DNA of 64,000 nt from CBDDEH01 sp965226865 (GCA_965226865.1 CBDDEH010000004.1:1946096-2010095), one strand, 5' to 3'; shown: positions 28,127 to 37,378, counted from the stretch's first letter. The notes: generated by a model not told the origin, from the letters alone. Numbers and translations: made by a program.

Positions 28127-28915
28127 CTACTCATAGCCCAAGTACTCCCAGGCTAGCTCGCATTCCAAGTCAGCCGGCCAGGGAGGCAAGCTGGAACCGG
28201 TGCATACTGCGAGGAACACATAGGGCATCACTTGATATCCCCTCGCGGCCGCCGTTGCGGTGGTCGTGTGCCCGAATGGACTCAGAGGCACGCGGTGATC
28301 GTACTCGCCCCGCACTGTCGAGTAAATCAGAGTTGGGCCACTCAAACTGCTACCGTCGTAGACGCATTCGTCCACGTAATAGTAGAACGGTGGCGATGGG
28401 AAATGATTGCCCCAGCAACTCCCTGCCCGGTTGCTCCCATCGAACACAGCCCCTCCGCCGGTGAAGTTTGCCATCTTGAAGTCAACTTTGGACCGTGTCT
28501 TCGTCAGGTCGTCTATCGATTGAAAGCCGACGACCTTCGCAAGAGCATCGACTCTCCACTTATACCCTTCGGCGTCGGCGTCGGCGTCACTGCGCTCCTC
28601 CTCTGCCTGTCTGGGGACGAGCTCTTTGACGACCAGGTTGCAGGTTCCTTCTTCTATTCCCACTCGTACCTTGCTCACGTCGCCTGACATCTCAATCCTG
28701 ACGTCTGGGATACCGCATTCACCGGCCAATCCGGTTCCTTCGTGTATCACGTCGCCCTCCGCGACCCCGGTTCTGGGGTCTTGGCCTTCAACCGTGATCT
28801 GGACGCTCGAACTTTCTCCTGGGGGCCTGTCCCCACCCCCGGCAAGTACAACCCCCGAAAGCGCAAGCATGGTGAACAACATCAGCCCTACCATGAACCA
28901 GAACTTCATTTTCAT
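28127..28915 (-). CDS. Exported protein, unknown
   Basis: 262 residues with a signal peptide (FMVGLMLFTMLALSGVVLAG) and six or more cysteines in the mature part (AGECGIP, GTCNLVV, GSCWGNHF, DECVYDG, AVCTGSS, LECELAWE), suggesting disulfides outside the cell. The start has an AGGAGG ribosome site seven bases upstream. The C-terminal third is beta- and Tyr-rich (SPPFYYYVDECVYDG). Not recognised. It belongs to a set of small exported proteins spread over 27-41 kb. Confidence 0.6.
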   Translation of the reverse strand: MKMKFWFMVGLMLFTMLALSGVVLAGGGDRPPGESSSVQITVEGQDPRTGVAEGDVIHEGTGLAGECGIPDVRIEMSGDVSKVRVGIEEGTCNLVVKELVPRQAEEERSDADADAEGYKWRVDALAKVVGFQSIDDLTKTRSKVDFKMANFTGGGAVFDGSNRAGSCWGNHFPSPPFYYYVDECVYDGSSLSGPTLIYSTVRGEYDHRVPLSPFGHTTTATAAARGYQVMPYVFLAVCTGSSLPPWPADLECELAWEYLGYE

Positions 28916-29015
28916 ACTGTTACCTCCTTAGGTACTTGACCGAAGGCTATGTCAAAATGGCATATAGCATTACGACATTACCGACCCTACGTGTGGCGCA
29001 AAAGCTCGAAAGCTG

Positions 29016-29204
29016 TTAGATCAGGCCATGGTACTTCATAGCATGTTTCCCCTCGTTTGTCAAGTCCCACTTATTCTCTCCGGACTTTAGGTACAGGTTG
29101 ATAGCCTCCCTAGGAGTTAGCATATTCATGCCCATATGAGGGCGCACAGTGTTATAGGTACCGCTGATACCAGGTATTCAACTCCAGGTGGTCTCCAGAA
29201 TGCC
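29016..29204 (-). pseudogene. Transposase/integrase C-terminal remnant
   Basis: A short minus-strand segment encodes YNTVRPHMGMNMLTPREAIN, the C-terminal hallmark of DDE (rve-type) transposases of the IS3/IS481 groups, ending in a stop at 29016. It is separated by a frameshift from the short stretch before it. The catalytic D,D and most of the domain are absent. Confidence 0.6.
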
Positions 29205-29572
29205 GCTCTAACCAGAAAAAGGCTTCCAGAATCATCCGGATAACCTCTTGCAGCATCTTGTCCGTCCACGTCGGTATGCCCAGAGGACGGGTTCCCCCAT
29301 TTGGCTTGGGAATGTTGACCCGTCTAACTGGCGTCCACCGGAACCGCTCATACCGAAGTTCCTCGATAAGTCGGTCGATTTTGGCCAGTGACATGCCGTC
29401 CACGGTCTCTGCGGTGGTTCCCTTGGTCATCGCCCCCCTGGTTTGAGTAGAGATGGCCGTAGGCCCTCAGGTAGAGTTCCCGGTTGCAAAGCAGCCGATA
29501 GATGTTCTCCAGCGGCAATTCTCTTTCTCCGCGTTCGCGTGTGACGTTCAATACAGTTTCGGCGTTTTGCAT
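29205..29572 (-). pseudogene. Group II intron reverse transcriptase/maturase, 5' remnant
   Basis: Starts at an ATG (29572) after a GGGAGG ribosome site and encodes the N-terminal RT domain: LPLENIYRLLCNRELYLRAY, then after a frameshift near 29.43 kb TVDGMSLAKIDRLIEELRYE, RRVNIPKPNGGTRPLGIPT and DKMLQEVIRMILEAFF. The YADD catalytic core, the X domain and the intron RNA 3' end are missing; the sequence joins directly to a transposase remnant. Confidence 0.72.
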
Positions 29573-29767
29573 TATGCATACCTCCCTGTCGTATTCCGTC
29601 GAAACCACCTGCCCTCCTTCGCCATGTACCGGGCTTTCCCCGGCTCGGACTACTACGAGGGCTCCGTTGCCATAGGGGTCTCCCCCCGTAGGCAATCCCG
29701 CGTTCCGTTTGACTTCGGGGATTGGGCTTTGCTAGTATTCACGTACATCCACCAGAGGAGTACTGCC

Positions 29768-30031
29768 ATAAAGACGGCACTCGTGGTCTTGGTAGTGGTG
29801 GTCGGATTTGCTCTAGTAGTGACTCTGGCGACACCTGTGTCTTTTCTTGTGTTGAACAGGTTTGGGTTGGCAGAGACTTGGGTCGTTGGAGCCTTATTTT
29901 CCTCCTTCATATTATTTTGGTCCGTTGTGCTGTTCATGGGATTGGTGTTGGCTGCCGTCGTCGTAGTGGGGTGGCGCATTCTCAAGGTGAGATGCGTTAC
30001 GTTTGGAAGCGACGGCGGGAGCCGTGGCTAA
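29768..30031 (+). CDS. Small membrane protein with possible ATA start
   Basis: An 87-residue hydrophobic protein with two to three transmembrane helices (TALVVLVVVVGFALVVTL and SSFILFWSVVLFMGLVLAAV). A GAGGAG ribosome site ends seven bases before an ATA codon at 29768, and no ATG or GTG fits better. The open frame continues further upstream antisense to the RT remnant, which I take as fortuitous. Either a rare ATA start or a decayed ATG. Function unknown. Confidence 0.4.
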   Translation: MKTALVVLVVVVGFALVVTLATPVSFLVLNRFGLAETWVVGALFSSFILFWSVVLFMGLVLAAVVVVGWRILKVRCVTFGSDGGSRG

Positions 30032-30523
30032 GACCGTGGTGGCTAGAGCGCATCCAGATTAACCAGGTCCCCGTTGTCTTCGACACAGGACGTTCTAGCG
30101 CGACTTAGGTGCCCCGTTCGTTCCCTTGAATGCCCACATTGGCCATCGTTCGCTCACCGGAGGTGCGCTGGCCACGAGTACCGGCCAGTGCAATGAGCGG
30201 CGCCGGGTTTCAAGCGTTTTACCGGCGGGTGAAATCAGACACCGACTGGGAACTGGGGTTCAGGCAATCAAGCTTTCACCGTATCGCGCGGGCCTTGCGG
30301 AACCAGCCCTACAACGCTTTCAGGCTGTAGCCGCTTTACCGAAACTGGCTTTAGTACCTCCGACTGGATAACAATCCCGTAGACGGTGTGGGGGCGTTTG
30401 CAGCACGGTGCCCGCGAATGGGTATCCCTTGCGAATGTGCTTCAATAGGCTGAGTTGCTAGGGCATGTGGCAGTGAAACTCTTGTTGAAGGTTACAAACT
30501 GACCAGAAAGGAATGGAAACAAC
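30032..30523. other. Gap without recognisable gene
   Basis: About 490 bases. A 66-codon frame at 30130 on the plus strand has no ribosome site and no family signal. Nothing else is seen. Confidence 0.4.
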
Positions 30524-31474
30524 ATGACTAGACGAATCGAGTACGCTTTTCTTTTCGCGGTATTGGCGCTTGCGTTGGCTGCCTTCTGTGTTTTCTCTCG
30601 CGTAGCACTTGCTGATGGTTCCGGCAATGAGAACACCGCTAATGAATCCTCAAATCATCAGGCTACCGGCGATCAGGGGGCTGGCGACGAAGGCTCCGGT
30701 GAAGAGGGCTCCGGCGACGAAGGCTCCGGCGACGAGGGCGCTGGCAACGAAGGCCAAGCGTTGGGGTTTTCGCAAGGTCAGGAAACTGAGATCCAGGTTG
30801 GTTCTGTCGTTGGCAGTGCCACGCTTCGAGACTCAATGTGTGTGATCCACACTCCTATCAAGATCGGGGCACGCGTGCAAAATGGAAGTAGCCCTCTTGC
30901 GATTAGCTGGCGTTTCGATGAACAGTGCAGGGCTGTCGTTTATGACATTCAACCAATTTCAGAAGCCGAAAACACGCTAGCGCATACAGCACCGGCTGAA
31001 AACGGACAGTTCATTTCTCCTGTCCCAGGTTTGGTGCCTAGCGGCGGCGAACCGATGGCCACAGAGGATACCGGAGTCGACTCCAGCTCTCGCGAAGAAC
31101 GTGCGGGGTGGGTCGGCTACACTATCCTCGAACAGTTTGATGTGCCTGCGACTTACGTGTACGCCCATCTCTATTACTGGGAGGAAGATGACTCGGTATC
31201 GGGTGGCCATAGCCCTTACGCTTACTGTTGGAACTCATGGTTCCCGGGCTGGACGATTGAAGACTGTTCCTCCACATACTATCCGCATGGACCGGACTAC
31301 GTGTGGATAGAGGTCGAAGGGGAGTTTCAGAACGATCTGAACATCGAGTATACTATGTACGCGCAGTGGTACGGCACTGCATACGGCTATTCGTACACAT
31401 GCGACTTGACCGAGGGAGCCCTGCCCATATTTTGGGAAGAGGTCTGTCGGGGCGGGAAAATTCAGCAACCGTAA
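30524..31474 (+). CDS. Exported protein with acidic Gly-Ser-Asp-Glu repeat
   Basis: 316 residues. The signal peptide (YAFLFAVLALALAAFCVFSR) is followed by a low-complexity linker (about 46-86) made of repeats of the type GDEGSGEEGSG, typical for flexible or calcium-binding surface linkers. The C-terminal domain is rich in Trp/Tyr and has paired cysteines (HSPYAYCWNSWFPGWTIEDC). An AAGGAA ribosome site precedes the start. It is followed after 24 bases by a membrane-protein gene, with which it may form an operon. Not recognised. Confidence 0.6.
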   Translation: MTRRIEYAFLFAVLALALAAFCVFSRVALADGSGNENTANESSNHQATGDQGAGDEGSGEEGSGDEGSGDEGAGNEGQALGFSQGQETEIQVGSVVGSATLRDSMCVIHTPIKIGARVQNGSSPLAISWRFDEQCRAVVYDIQPISEAENTLAHTAPAENGQFISPVPGLVPSGGEPMATEDTGVDSSSREERAGWVGYTILEQFDVPATYVYAHLYYWEEDDSVSGGHSPYAYCWNSWFPGWTIEDCSSTYYPHGPDYVWIEVEGEFQNDLNIEYTMYAQWYGTAYGYSYTCDLTEGALPIFWEEVCRGGKIQQP

Positions 31475-31498
31475 TAGATCTGAACGGGCTGAATTACG

Positions 31499-31846
31499 TT
31501 GGCTAGATTTATCAGACACTTGGAGCAATTGACGCTCGTAGGCAGTGGGGCGCTAGCACTTGCGGTCAGCGTAGGCCTCTTCGTCTCCCTGCTAGTCCGC
31601 CCGACAGCAGAAATAAACCTCCTTAACATGGCGACGCTGGTGCTAGCGTCCGCCGCGGGCATCGGACTGATCCTCAGGCCCAATAGCCCCAAGTGGCTGA
31701 TCCCAGCGAGTCTTTGTCTTTTGTGCTCGGTGATCCCGACTGTATTCGGAGCAGTTTTCGTGCTGTACGCTGCTCCCGTCACATTACTTCTAGCCGGGGT
31801 AGGCTTGAAGGTTTTCCGTACCCTAGCCGGAGTACATGTTCGATGA
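31499..31846 (+). CDS. Four-helix membrane protein, unknown
   Basis: 115 residues starting at TTG (31499), with four hydrophobic segments (GALALAVSVGLFVSLLV, ATLVLASAAGIGLIL, LIPASLCLLCSVIPTVFGAV, YAAPVTLLLAGVGLKVF). It closely follows the exported repeat protein. No ribosome site is strong and no family is recognised. Confidence 0.45.
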   Translation: MARFIRHLEQLTLVGSGALALAVSVGLFVSLLVRPTAEINLLNMATLVLASAAGIGLILRPNSPKWLIPASLCLLCSVIPTVFGAVFVLYAAPVTLLLAGVGLKVFRTLAGVHVR

Positions 31847-32063
31847 AGTGTTGTGGTCGGGCGGCGGACCCCACAGCTAAGCTCTTCCAAGCGTGTAAAG
31901 GGCGGAGTAATAAAGGAGTCGCTCAGGCCACCCCGGCTTAGCCCACACGACAAGTCTCTCACACGATGGTCGCGCTTGTGCGGACGTTGCGGTTGTAATG
32001 CCCCAATATCGTCAATTATCTTCGTGAGAGATTAGGAAACAGTCAAACCAACCATGGGTTTTC

Positions 32064-32771
32064 TTAGACGTTGATGGTATCGCCAGAGGCGTCTACACGT
32101 GCACCCAGACCTATAGGGAGCGCCTCTAGGTCTGGGCGCCCAAGAACTCGCTCTATACAAGCTTTGCTACCGCCAATGTAGGTATCCAAAGAATCTATTT
32201 CGGTTGCAACGCACCAGGCCCGGTCTTCTGGCCACCAAATGTTCGGCGATTGCCCCCATCTTCCCCCAACATGCTTGTAAAACGACATGATGCTGTCCAG
32301 AGGGCCACAAAAGACCAAGTACTCCTCCCTGCGTGGAACTTTCAACTTAGCTACCCTCTTGAAGTAGCGGTCATCAAGGAATCCATAGCCGTGCCAAAGG
32401 GAGAAATAGCAGCGTTCGGGTGTGGAAGTGAACCCTTTGAGGACACTGATCAGAACCTGGCACTCGTCCTCGGGTAGCATCCCATAGAACGGGATGCGGC
32501 CCCACGAAGGTTTTTCGTCTAAGTGTACGTCAAGGTTTGCGATTCGACAGAACTGCATCTGTGGATGAACGACTTTCCCGTTCCACGACGCCACAGTGGA
32601 CCACCTCACCTGTTCCCAACTTCGGTCAGCTTTCCAGAGTTTGGCCGGGTGAAAGACTCGTGCGTAGGCTTCAAATCCCTCTGGGACTAGAGATCCTACG
32701 AACCTTCCCTTCTCTGAAGCCCAGTCTCCAAGCCGCTCCTTGATCCAATTGGCCGGGTAGGGAGCGTTCAT
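32064..32771 (-). CDS. Hypothetical protein of a conserved ~240-residue family
   Basis: Soluble protein; I use the ATG at 32771 (MNAPYPANWIKERLGDWA) because the longer frame to 32879 runs into the 275-bp repeat shared with 27288. It has many Trp residues and a C-terminal block DRAWCVATEIDSLDTYIGGS that I have seen in uncharacterised actinobacterial and Chloroflexota proteins. No catalytic motif is apparent. It is downstream of, and same strand as, the exported protein at 32870. Confidence 0.55.
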   Translation of the reverse strand: MNAPYPANWIKERLGDWASEKGRFVGSLVPEGFEAYARVFHPAKLWKADRSWEQVRWSTVASWNGKVVHPQMQFCRIANLDVHLDEKPSWGRIPFYGMLPEDECQVLISVLKGFTSTPERCYFSLWHGYGFLDDRYFKRVAKLKVPRREEYLVFCGPLDSIMSFYKHVGGRWGQSPNIWWPEDRAWCVATEIDSLDTYIGGSKACIERVLGRPDLEALPIGLGARVDASGDTINV

Positions 32772-32834
32772 CAACTCGACACCGTCGGGTTGATGGTTCT
32801 TGCCCTGCGGCTGCCTTTGCCCTACAGATACCAA

Positions 32835-33109
32835 GTCGAGCACACGGGCAGCAGCTTTCAAAAGCCCGTTTACGGACAATTACTTACCTTCCGGCTATTC
32901 GATGTAATCCCACCGTATGTGTTGCCGTCCGGACCTAACATCCAATGGGCGCTGATGGCCCTATAACGCCCGTTCTCGCAGGGGCCATGTGTTGTTACTT
33001 CAATGCTGTACGCGTTGTAGACGGTATCGGAAACCTCCGGACCCCAAGGCTCCAATCCGAAGCAGAACCCCAGAAAACAATGCGTTTGCCTATAGAGTTC
33101 GGTCTCTAC
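32835..33109 (-). repeat. 275-bp duplicated segment, parent copy
   Basis: Nearly identical to 27288-27561, direct orientation. It covers the 3' end of the exported-protein gene and about 35 bases beyond its stop. Both ends of the match are sharp (GTCGAGCACACGGGCAG at one side, GTTCGGTCTCTAC at the other). Confidence 0.8.
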
Positions 33110-33460
33110 CCAAATTTCGGGCACTTCGAACCCGTTTGGGCATACCGTCCTGGCGTGTACATTAACTACCCAAGGTCCTTCGCTGTCGGATGCATGGGGA
33201 TAGTCCGTCTGTCCGTAGCAACCCCAAGGGTTGTCGACCAGGTCACGCGCATAATCCCCACCTGGACCCACGAGTGCCCCCAGTTCTGTAACTGGAGGAG
33301 CATCTGGAAGTCGCTCCCTCAGCCTTTCCATTTGCTCCACAGTAGCAACAGTGAACTCCCCTAGCCTTGGTGATTCCGCAAATACATTGGATGCTCCTAG
33401 AGTCGACAACACCACTGCCAAAATGAGGGTAAACGTTACACGGCTAAATATCCTGCTCAT
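32870..33460 (-). CDS. Exported protein, unknown
   Basis: 196 residues with a clear signal peptide (VTFTLILAVVLSTLGASNVFAES) and mature cysteines in GCYGQTDYP, RTVCPNGFEVP, HCFLGFCFG and GPCENG, probably forming disulfides. An AGGAGG ribosome site precedes the ATG. The C-terminal third is duplicated as a gene fragment at 27.3-27.6 kb. Not recognised; one of the exported-protein set of this accessory zone. Confidence 0.6.
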   Translation of the reverse strand: MSRIFSRVTFTLILAVVLSTLGASNVFAESPRLGEFTVATVEQMERLRERLPDAPPVTELGALVGPGGDYARDLVDNPWGCYGQTDYPHASDSEGPWVVNVHARTVCPNGFEVPEIWVETELYRQTHCFLGFCFGLEPWGPEVSDTVYNAYSIEVTTHGPCENGRYRAISAHWMLGPDGNTYGGITSNSRKVSNCP

Positions 33461-33514
33461 GCCAAGTGCCTCCTCTTGTTCTCTCCTCCGACTGGTGTCT
33501 TGCAGCTCGGACTC

Positions 33515-33668
33515 CTAGCGCCCCGCGCCGACCGGCTCCTCCTCCCGCTCCTGCTCCATGTCTAGCGCCCAATCGAACAGGGACGCGGTTGTGGGCTGGG
33601 GCTTGCGGCCCCGGCCCTTGGGCTTCAACGGCTCCTCGGCCATGAACTCGGCCCACGAGAGAATCGTT
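33515..33668 (-). pseudogene. SNF2-type helicase 3'-end remnant R1
   Basis: Encodes the last ~50 residues of the helicase of region 3: SWAEFMAEEPLKPKGRGRKP, then SLFDWALDMEQEREEEPVGA and a stop at 33515. This confirms the ancestral helicase end. It abuts the stop codon of the next gene (33669). Confidence 0.75.
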
Positions 33669-34787
33669 CTACTCGCCGATAACGGCCGTACAGCTTATTC
33701 TGCCCAAGCTGGGTCCCGGTATCGGTATGAGGGTACCCCCTTCGCCTGGGGGCCGATACAGGGACAGATACGCCGGTTGGGCCTCCAATGTCAACTCCCG
33801 TGCGTCTTCAAGCGCGGGCCAACAGACGAGTGTTTGATCCCCATGCCACCACCATATCTGGTTGGAGACGCCACCGGACGCAACCTGCACCACGTAGTGG
33901 TGGCCAGCATTGTCTCTGACACTTCTAAACCCCTCCCACTGCCGGACAATCCCCGGCTGTTTCGCGGAGGACCATCCCTTGGGAAGGCGGAATCGGACTC
34001 TTACACGGACAGCAAAGCCAAGCTCCAGGATATCGATCTGCTGTACCTTTACGTGGAGAAGACCTTTTGAGCGAGTGTGCACCTTCGGACGTATCGAACG
34101 GAGTGAGGAGCCGTTTGTTGCAGAGAGCACGAGATCTCCCATTGGGAATGCTCCCTGTAGGAGATGTTCCAGCACGAGCCGAGAGGAAAGGGACAGACGG
34201 TGGTCCTGAAGCCACCGCGCCGGGTCTGTGGAATCTGGAAGCCTCAGCAGATCGGCGAGGAGCGTATCCGGTCCCGGATCGACCTGAGAGCGGCTTGGGG
34301 AAGTCTCCGCCGGCAGACTAATCTTCCGGCGAAGCCGCGTCAGAGCATCCACAAGATGGCGATGCTCTGACGGGCCATCGACGATATCGCCCCTCTGCTT
34401 GGGAGCGCCCCAATCCTCATCCGATCGAAGCAGTGGGCCATACATGGCGCCATACTTGTCCTGTAGGGATTGATGCACCTGCCGTTCTTGCTCGCTTGTG
34501 AGCATACCGGAGACAATTCTGTTCTGGGCGCCGTACATCATTCCAGCCATGTCCAAGCTCTGTTCGATGGCCAGCAGAGCTACGGCAGCGCCCCTTTCAG
34601 CCTCAAGCCACCGCAGAACATCAACGCTCTCCGACAAGCTGAGCAGTTCGCGTAGCACCTCCCGTGAAAGGTCGCCTTCCGGCCACGACAATCGGGTGCC
34701 CGGCCTCAAATTCCTGAGGGCCGTCATTCGATCCTGTAGTCCGAGTTCCCGTCCAACAACGGTGTCATATGTGAGAACCTGGGACAT
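33669..34787 (-). CDS. Hypothetical protein, 372 residues
   Basis: No signal peptide or membrane segment. The N-terminal half is helical and charged (RTGTRLSWPEGDLS-type region, then AIEQSLDMAGMMYGAQNRIV); the C-terminal half looks beta-rich with Trp clusters (SNQIWWWHGDQTLVCWPALE). Not recognised. Its 3' end joins helicase remnant R1 exactly, so the final residues may derive from a recombination junction. It may be a cargo gene brought in with the remnant. Confidence 0.5.
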   Translation of the reverse strand: MSQVLTYDTVVGRELGLQDRMTALRNLRPGTRLSWPEGDLSREVLRELLSLSESVDVLRWLEAERGAAVALLAIEQSLDMAGMMYGAQNRIVSGMLTSEQERQVHQSLQDKYGAMYGPLLRSDEDWGAPKQRGDIVDGPSEHRHLVDALTRLRRKISLPAETSPSRSQVDPGPDTLLADLLRLPDSTDPARWLQDHRLSLSSRLVLEHLLQGAFPMGDLVLSATNGSSLRSIRPKVHTRSKGLLHVKVQQIDILELGFAVRVRVRFRLPKGWSSAKQPGIVRQWEGFRSVRDNAGHHYVVQVASGGVSNQIWWWHGDQTLVCWPALEDARELTLEAQPAYLSLYRPPGEGGTLIPIPGPSLGRISCTAVIGE

Positions 34788-34969
34788 TTAAGGCCTCGGC
34801 AGTAAGTATATCCAGGCCGTGTCCGAGCCAATAAAGACCGAAAGCACAGGCAGGCTGTCTGGCTCCACCATTTAGCAGGCGAAGAGCAGCCAGAGTGGTG
34901 CCCCAATCCTAAGGAATCAGAGTTGCACAGTTAGCTGAAGGGGCTGTGCAACTCTGAAGTGGCCCTTGT

Positions 34970-35572
34970 TTAAGTCACCCAAACGACATCAGTAGGGGTA
35001 CCCGCAGCGGTGCAGACGCCACCCCAAACCAAGGTGCTTGTGGCGGAGGTGATTATTCCCCATATCACACCTGGCCCGGTATATACAGCTTGATCGTCTT
35101 GCCAATAGCTAGAGAATATCCAACTATCGCTCCCACTCACGTAATGGCCTCCGCCTGTATACAGGTTGTGGGCACTTCCTGAATATGATGCACTGAACAT
35201 CGGCCCTTGACTCGATGTGATTATCGTTTGCCAGTGGAGAAATCCACCCCCGCTATTGAATAGGTTCAAGGTAAGCGAGCCGCAATTTCCGACCACGGTT
35301 CCGTACGGCTCTACCTCTTCGTCTCCATCCACGGTTCCGTTTCCATATCCACAGAGATTCCGATCAGCAAGCTCTCGACGTATCTCGGGCGTATCCGGAG
35401 TTAGCGAGCAGTCAACTGTCAGAGACACCGCTATAGTGTCCACTGGCTCATTCGGAGCCTGATCCGCATCCGAAGCGTCATCCGCATAGACGGTGCCAAG
35501 GAACACCGTCAGAGCCAGGATGACTACGCCTACTACTGGAACAAACCTCCTCAGTACAGTGTATGCCGCCAC
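34970..35572 (-). CDS. Exported protein, unknown
   Basis: 200 residues. I start at the GTG at 35572 because AAAGGAGG lies just upstream; the longer frame from ATG 35611 would place this ribosome site inside the gene. The signal peptide is FVPVVGVVILALTVFLGTVY. The mature part has four to five cysteines (TVDCSLTP, NLCGYGNG, GNCGSLTL, GVCTAAG) and a Gly/Ser-rich beta region. Not recognised. Confidence 0.55.
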   Translation of the reverse strand: MAAYTVLRRFVPVVGVVILALTVFLGTVYADDASDADQAPNEPVDTIAVSLTVDCSLTPDTPEIRRELADRNLCGYGNGTVDGDEEVEPYGTVVGNCGSLTLNLFNSGGGFLHWQTIITSSQGPMFSASYSGSAHNLYTGGGHYVSGSDSWIFSSYWQDDQAVYTGPGVIWGIITSATSTLVWGGVCTAAGTPTDVVWVT

Positions 35573-35844
35573 GATTCGCCCTCCTTTATATAAATGGCGT
35601 CGTGCTTGCATATTGTATCACGCCCATCGTTTCTCTGGCGAAGGACTGACAAGAAACCCAGCTTCGGTGCCGGTATCATGCAAGGCCCCGCTCTGGCTTG
35701 ACGAGCGGACAGCAGGATGGGCTTCACACATAGCAGATCGACCCCCTTGCCCGATACTTACGGGCTAAGCCTGAACAAAAGAAGGCCACACACATGGACA
35801 AGCAGCTACTGCGAAGCCCCCGCTGAGTCCTCCCCCTCTCCATT

Positions 35845-36070
35845 CACGATCTTCCTCCTAGGGCCATCATCAGGTCGTCCTCATCGTCACCAAACACCGC
35901 CAGCCGTCCTCGGGCAGCTCCTCTCCGCAGCTAGCCAGCTCTGGAGCTTCTTGGCCACCAGCTTGAGCGCGTTAGTTCGAAGGGTGCCCCTGTAGGCCAT
36001 GAACGCCACTTCCACCGGCCGGGTCTGCTCGATGCGCCAGGATCGGCGCGACGCCTGCCGCATCGTGTAG
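35845..36070 (-). pseudogene. SNF2-type helicase remnant R2
   Basis: Minus-strand frames encode the helicase motif VI region and what follows: MRQASRRSWRIEQTRPVEVA, then MAYRGTLRTNALKLVAKKLQ and, after a frameshift, DDLMMALGRKIV. The 5' side ends at about 36070, right where copy f of the dispersed repeat begins. Confidence 0.72.
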
Positions 36071-36074
36071 ATAC

Positions 36075-36115
36075 GACTTGACGGTAGACAGCACCACCTT
36101 TGAATTGCGGGTGGT
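36075..36115 (-). repeat. Dispersed repeat, copy f
   Basis: Plus strand reads CTTGACGGTAGACAGCACCA then CCTTTGAATTGCGGGTGG, aligning with copy e (TTGGACGGTAGGCAG...CTTTGAGATGTGG). It abuts helicase remnant R2. Confidence 0.55.
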
Positions 36116-36151
36116 TCTGTGAGCCGCATAGGGTCCGTTACCTTACAATTA

Positions 36152-36314
36152 TGATTCCCTCGTAAAAACCCGTTTTGAGGAAGTTCCAGCGCTTTAGCAT
36201 ATCTGAGCGCCACCGTATGTTGGGGTAGTACACGGAACAGAGACTGTATATTGTATCCAGGCAAGGGTACGGTTGTTCTAATTCGACCTGCACAGACTTT
36301 TTACGAGAGAATCA
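36152..36314. mobile_element. MITE, copy 2 (163 bp)
   Basis: Same element as at 22938: ends TGATTCCCTCGTAAAAA and TTTTTACGAGAGAATCA, flanked by direct ATTA (CAATTA with the terminal CA). Confidence 0.85.
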
Positions 36315-36653
36315 ATTATGATAGGTCGGCGCATTGCTGGCGGCGACACCACCTGTGTCCACAGACAGCGGAGGGCTCGTAGCCCGGCCTCTCTTGGTAA
36401 ATTAGCCCAGAGTCAGTCCGTTACGACTTCCAAGGAGTTGAGGACGAAGACCTCCTCTGCCTTGCACGAGGGACTGGGTGGCGAGACAAACTGAGGTTCT
36501 CGGGTTGCGGTCGCGCCGCCGGGAACGATCTGGTCACCGTTTCGCAATGACACCATCGTAGCGTCTTAAGTATAGGTGAATCCAACGCCCAGGTTGACAA
36601 AGCATCAGGATTTGTGATAATTGATAAAATCATAATATATGGGTGGCATGGTC
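36315..36653. other. Gap between two MITEs
   Basis: A 47-codon minus-strand frame (36413-36556) lacks a ribosome site. No other structure noted. Confidence 0.4.
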
Positions 36654-36815
36654 TGATTCCCTCGTAAAAACCCGTTTTGAGGAAGTTCAAGCGCTTTAGC
36701 ACACCTGAGCGCTAGCGTATGTTGGGGTAGTACACGGAACAGAGGGTATATATTGTACCAGGCAAGTGTACGGTTGTTCTAATTCCACCTGCGCAGACTT
36801 TTTACGAGAGAATCA
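36654..36815. mobile_element. MITE, copy 3 (162 bp)
   Basis: Third copy, same orientation as the other two, with identical terminal inverted repeats and direct TGGTC flanks (CATGGTC with the terminal CA). Lies 340 bases after copy 2. Confidence 0.85.
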
Positions 36816-36898
36816 TGGTCTCGGTCCCCGAATAGAGAGGCAGGCTGCCAACCGACCAGAATTCATAAATATCTCAATGGATTCGGCAGGAGGAAGCT

Positions 36899-37378
36899 AT
36901 GAAGACAAGAAAGTGGGTCTTGATCGGGGCTGTCCCGGTTTTTTTGATAGTTGCGGTGATTGCCCTAGCTGCCGGTACGGCTGCGGGTGGGTCTGATTCA
37001 ACACCGCCACCTCCGGAATCTCGGCCATCTCCGCCACCGAATATACCGGAACCCCGTTCAACCCAAGACGGTCTGAGCAGCGAGGAGCGCAATGAGATCA
37101 AAGCGCGGCGTGGCACACCGTCATGGGGGTCGCACACCGCAGGAACGGTAATCGAGATTGCGGGCCGACAAGTTCAGTTGCCCACAGATGTGTACGTGGA
37201 GGGGATAGTCGATCACGTGTTGTGCGTCGAGGGTGAATCCTGCCCGAATACACCGATATATGGGCTTCGGCGCGGAGATTCTCGCGTGGGCATCGAGGAG
37301 CACACCGGGCAGTTCGTTCCTGGGTCGTCCGACTCCGACTTGGCAGCGTTCGACTTCATTCAGGAAGCGTTGCGATGA
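36899..37378 (+). CDS. Exported or membrane-anchored protein, unknown
   Basis: 159 residues with an N-terminal hydrophobic helix (WVLIGAVPVFLIVAVIALAA), a Pro-rich linker (PPPPESRPSPPPNIPEP) and a small domain with one cysteine pair (LCVEGESCP). An AGGAGG ribosome site precedes the ATG. Its stop overlaps the start of the metalloprotease gene by four bases, so it may be an inhibitor, chaperone or anchor for that enzyme. This is inferred from linkage only. Confidence 0.6.
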   Translation: MKTRKWVLIGAVPVFLIVAVIALAAGTAAGGSDSTPPPPESRPSPPPNIPEPRSTQDGLSSEERNEIKARRGTPSWGSHTAGTVIEIAGRQVQLPTDVYVEGIVDHVLCVEGESCPNTPIYGLRRGDSRVGIEEHTGQFVPGSSDSDLAAFDFIQEALR

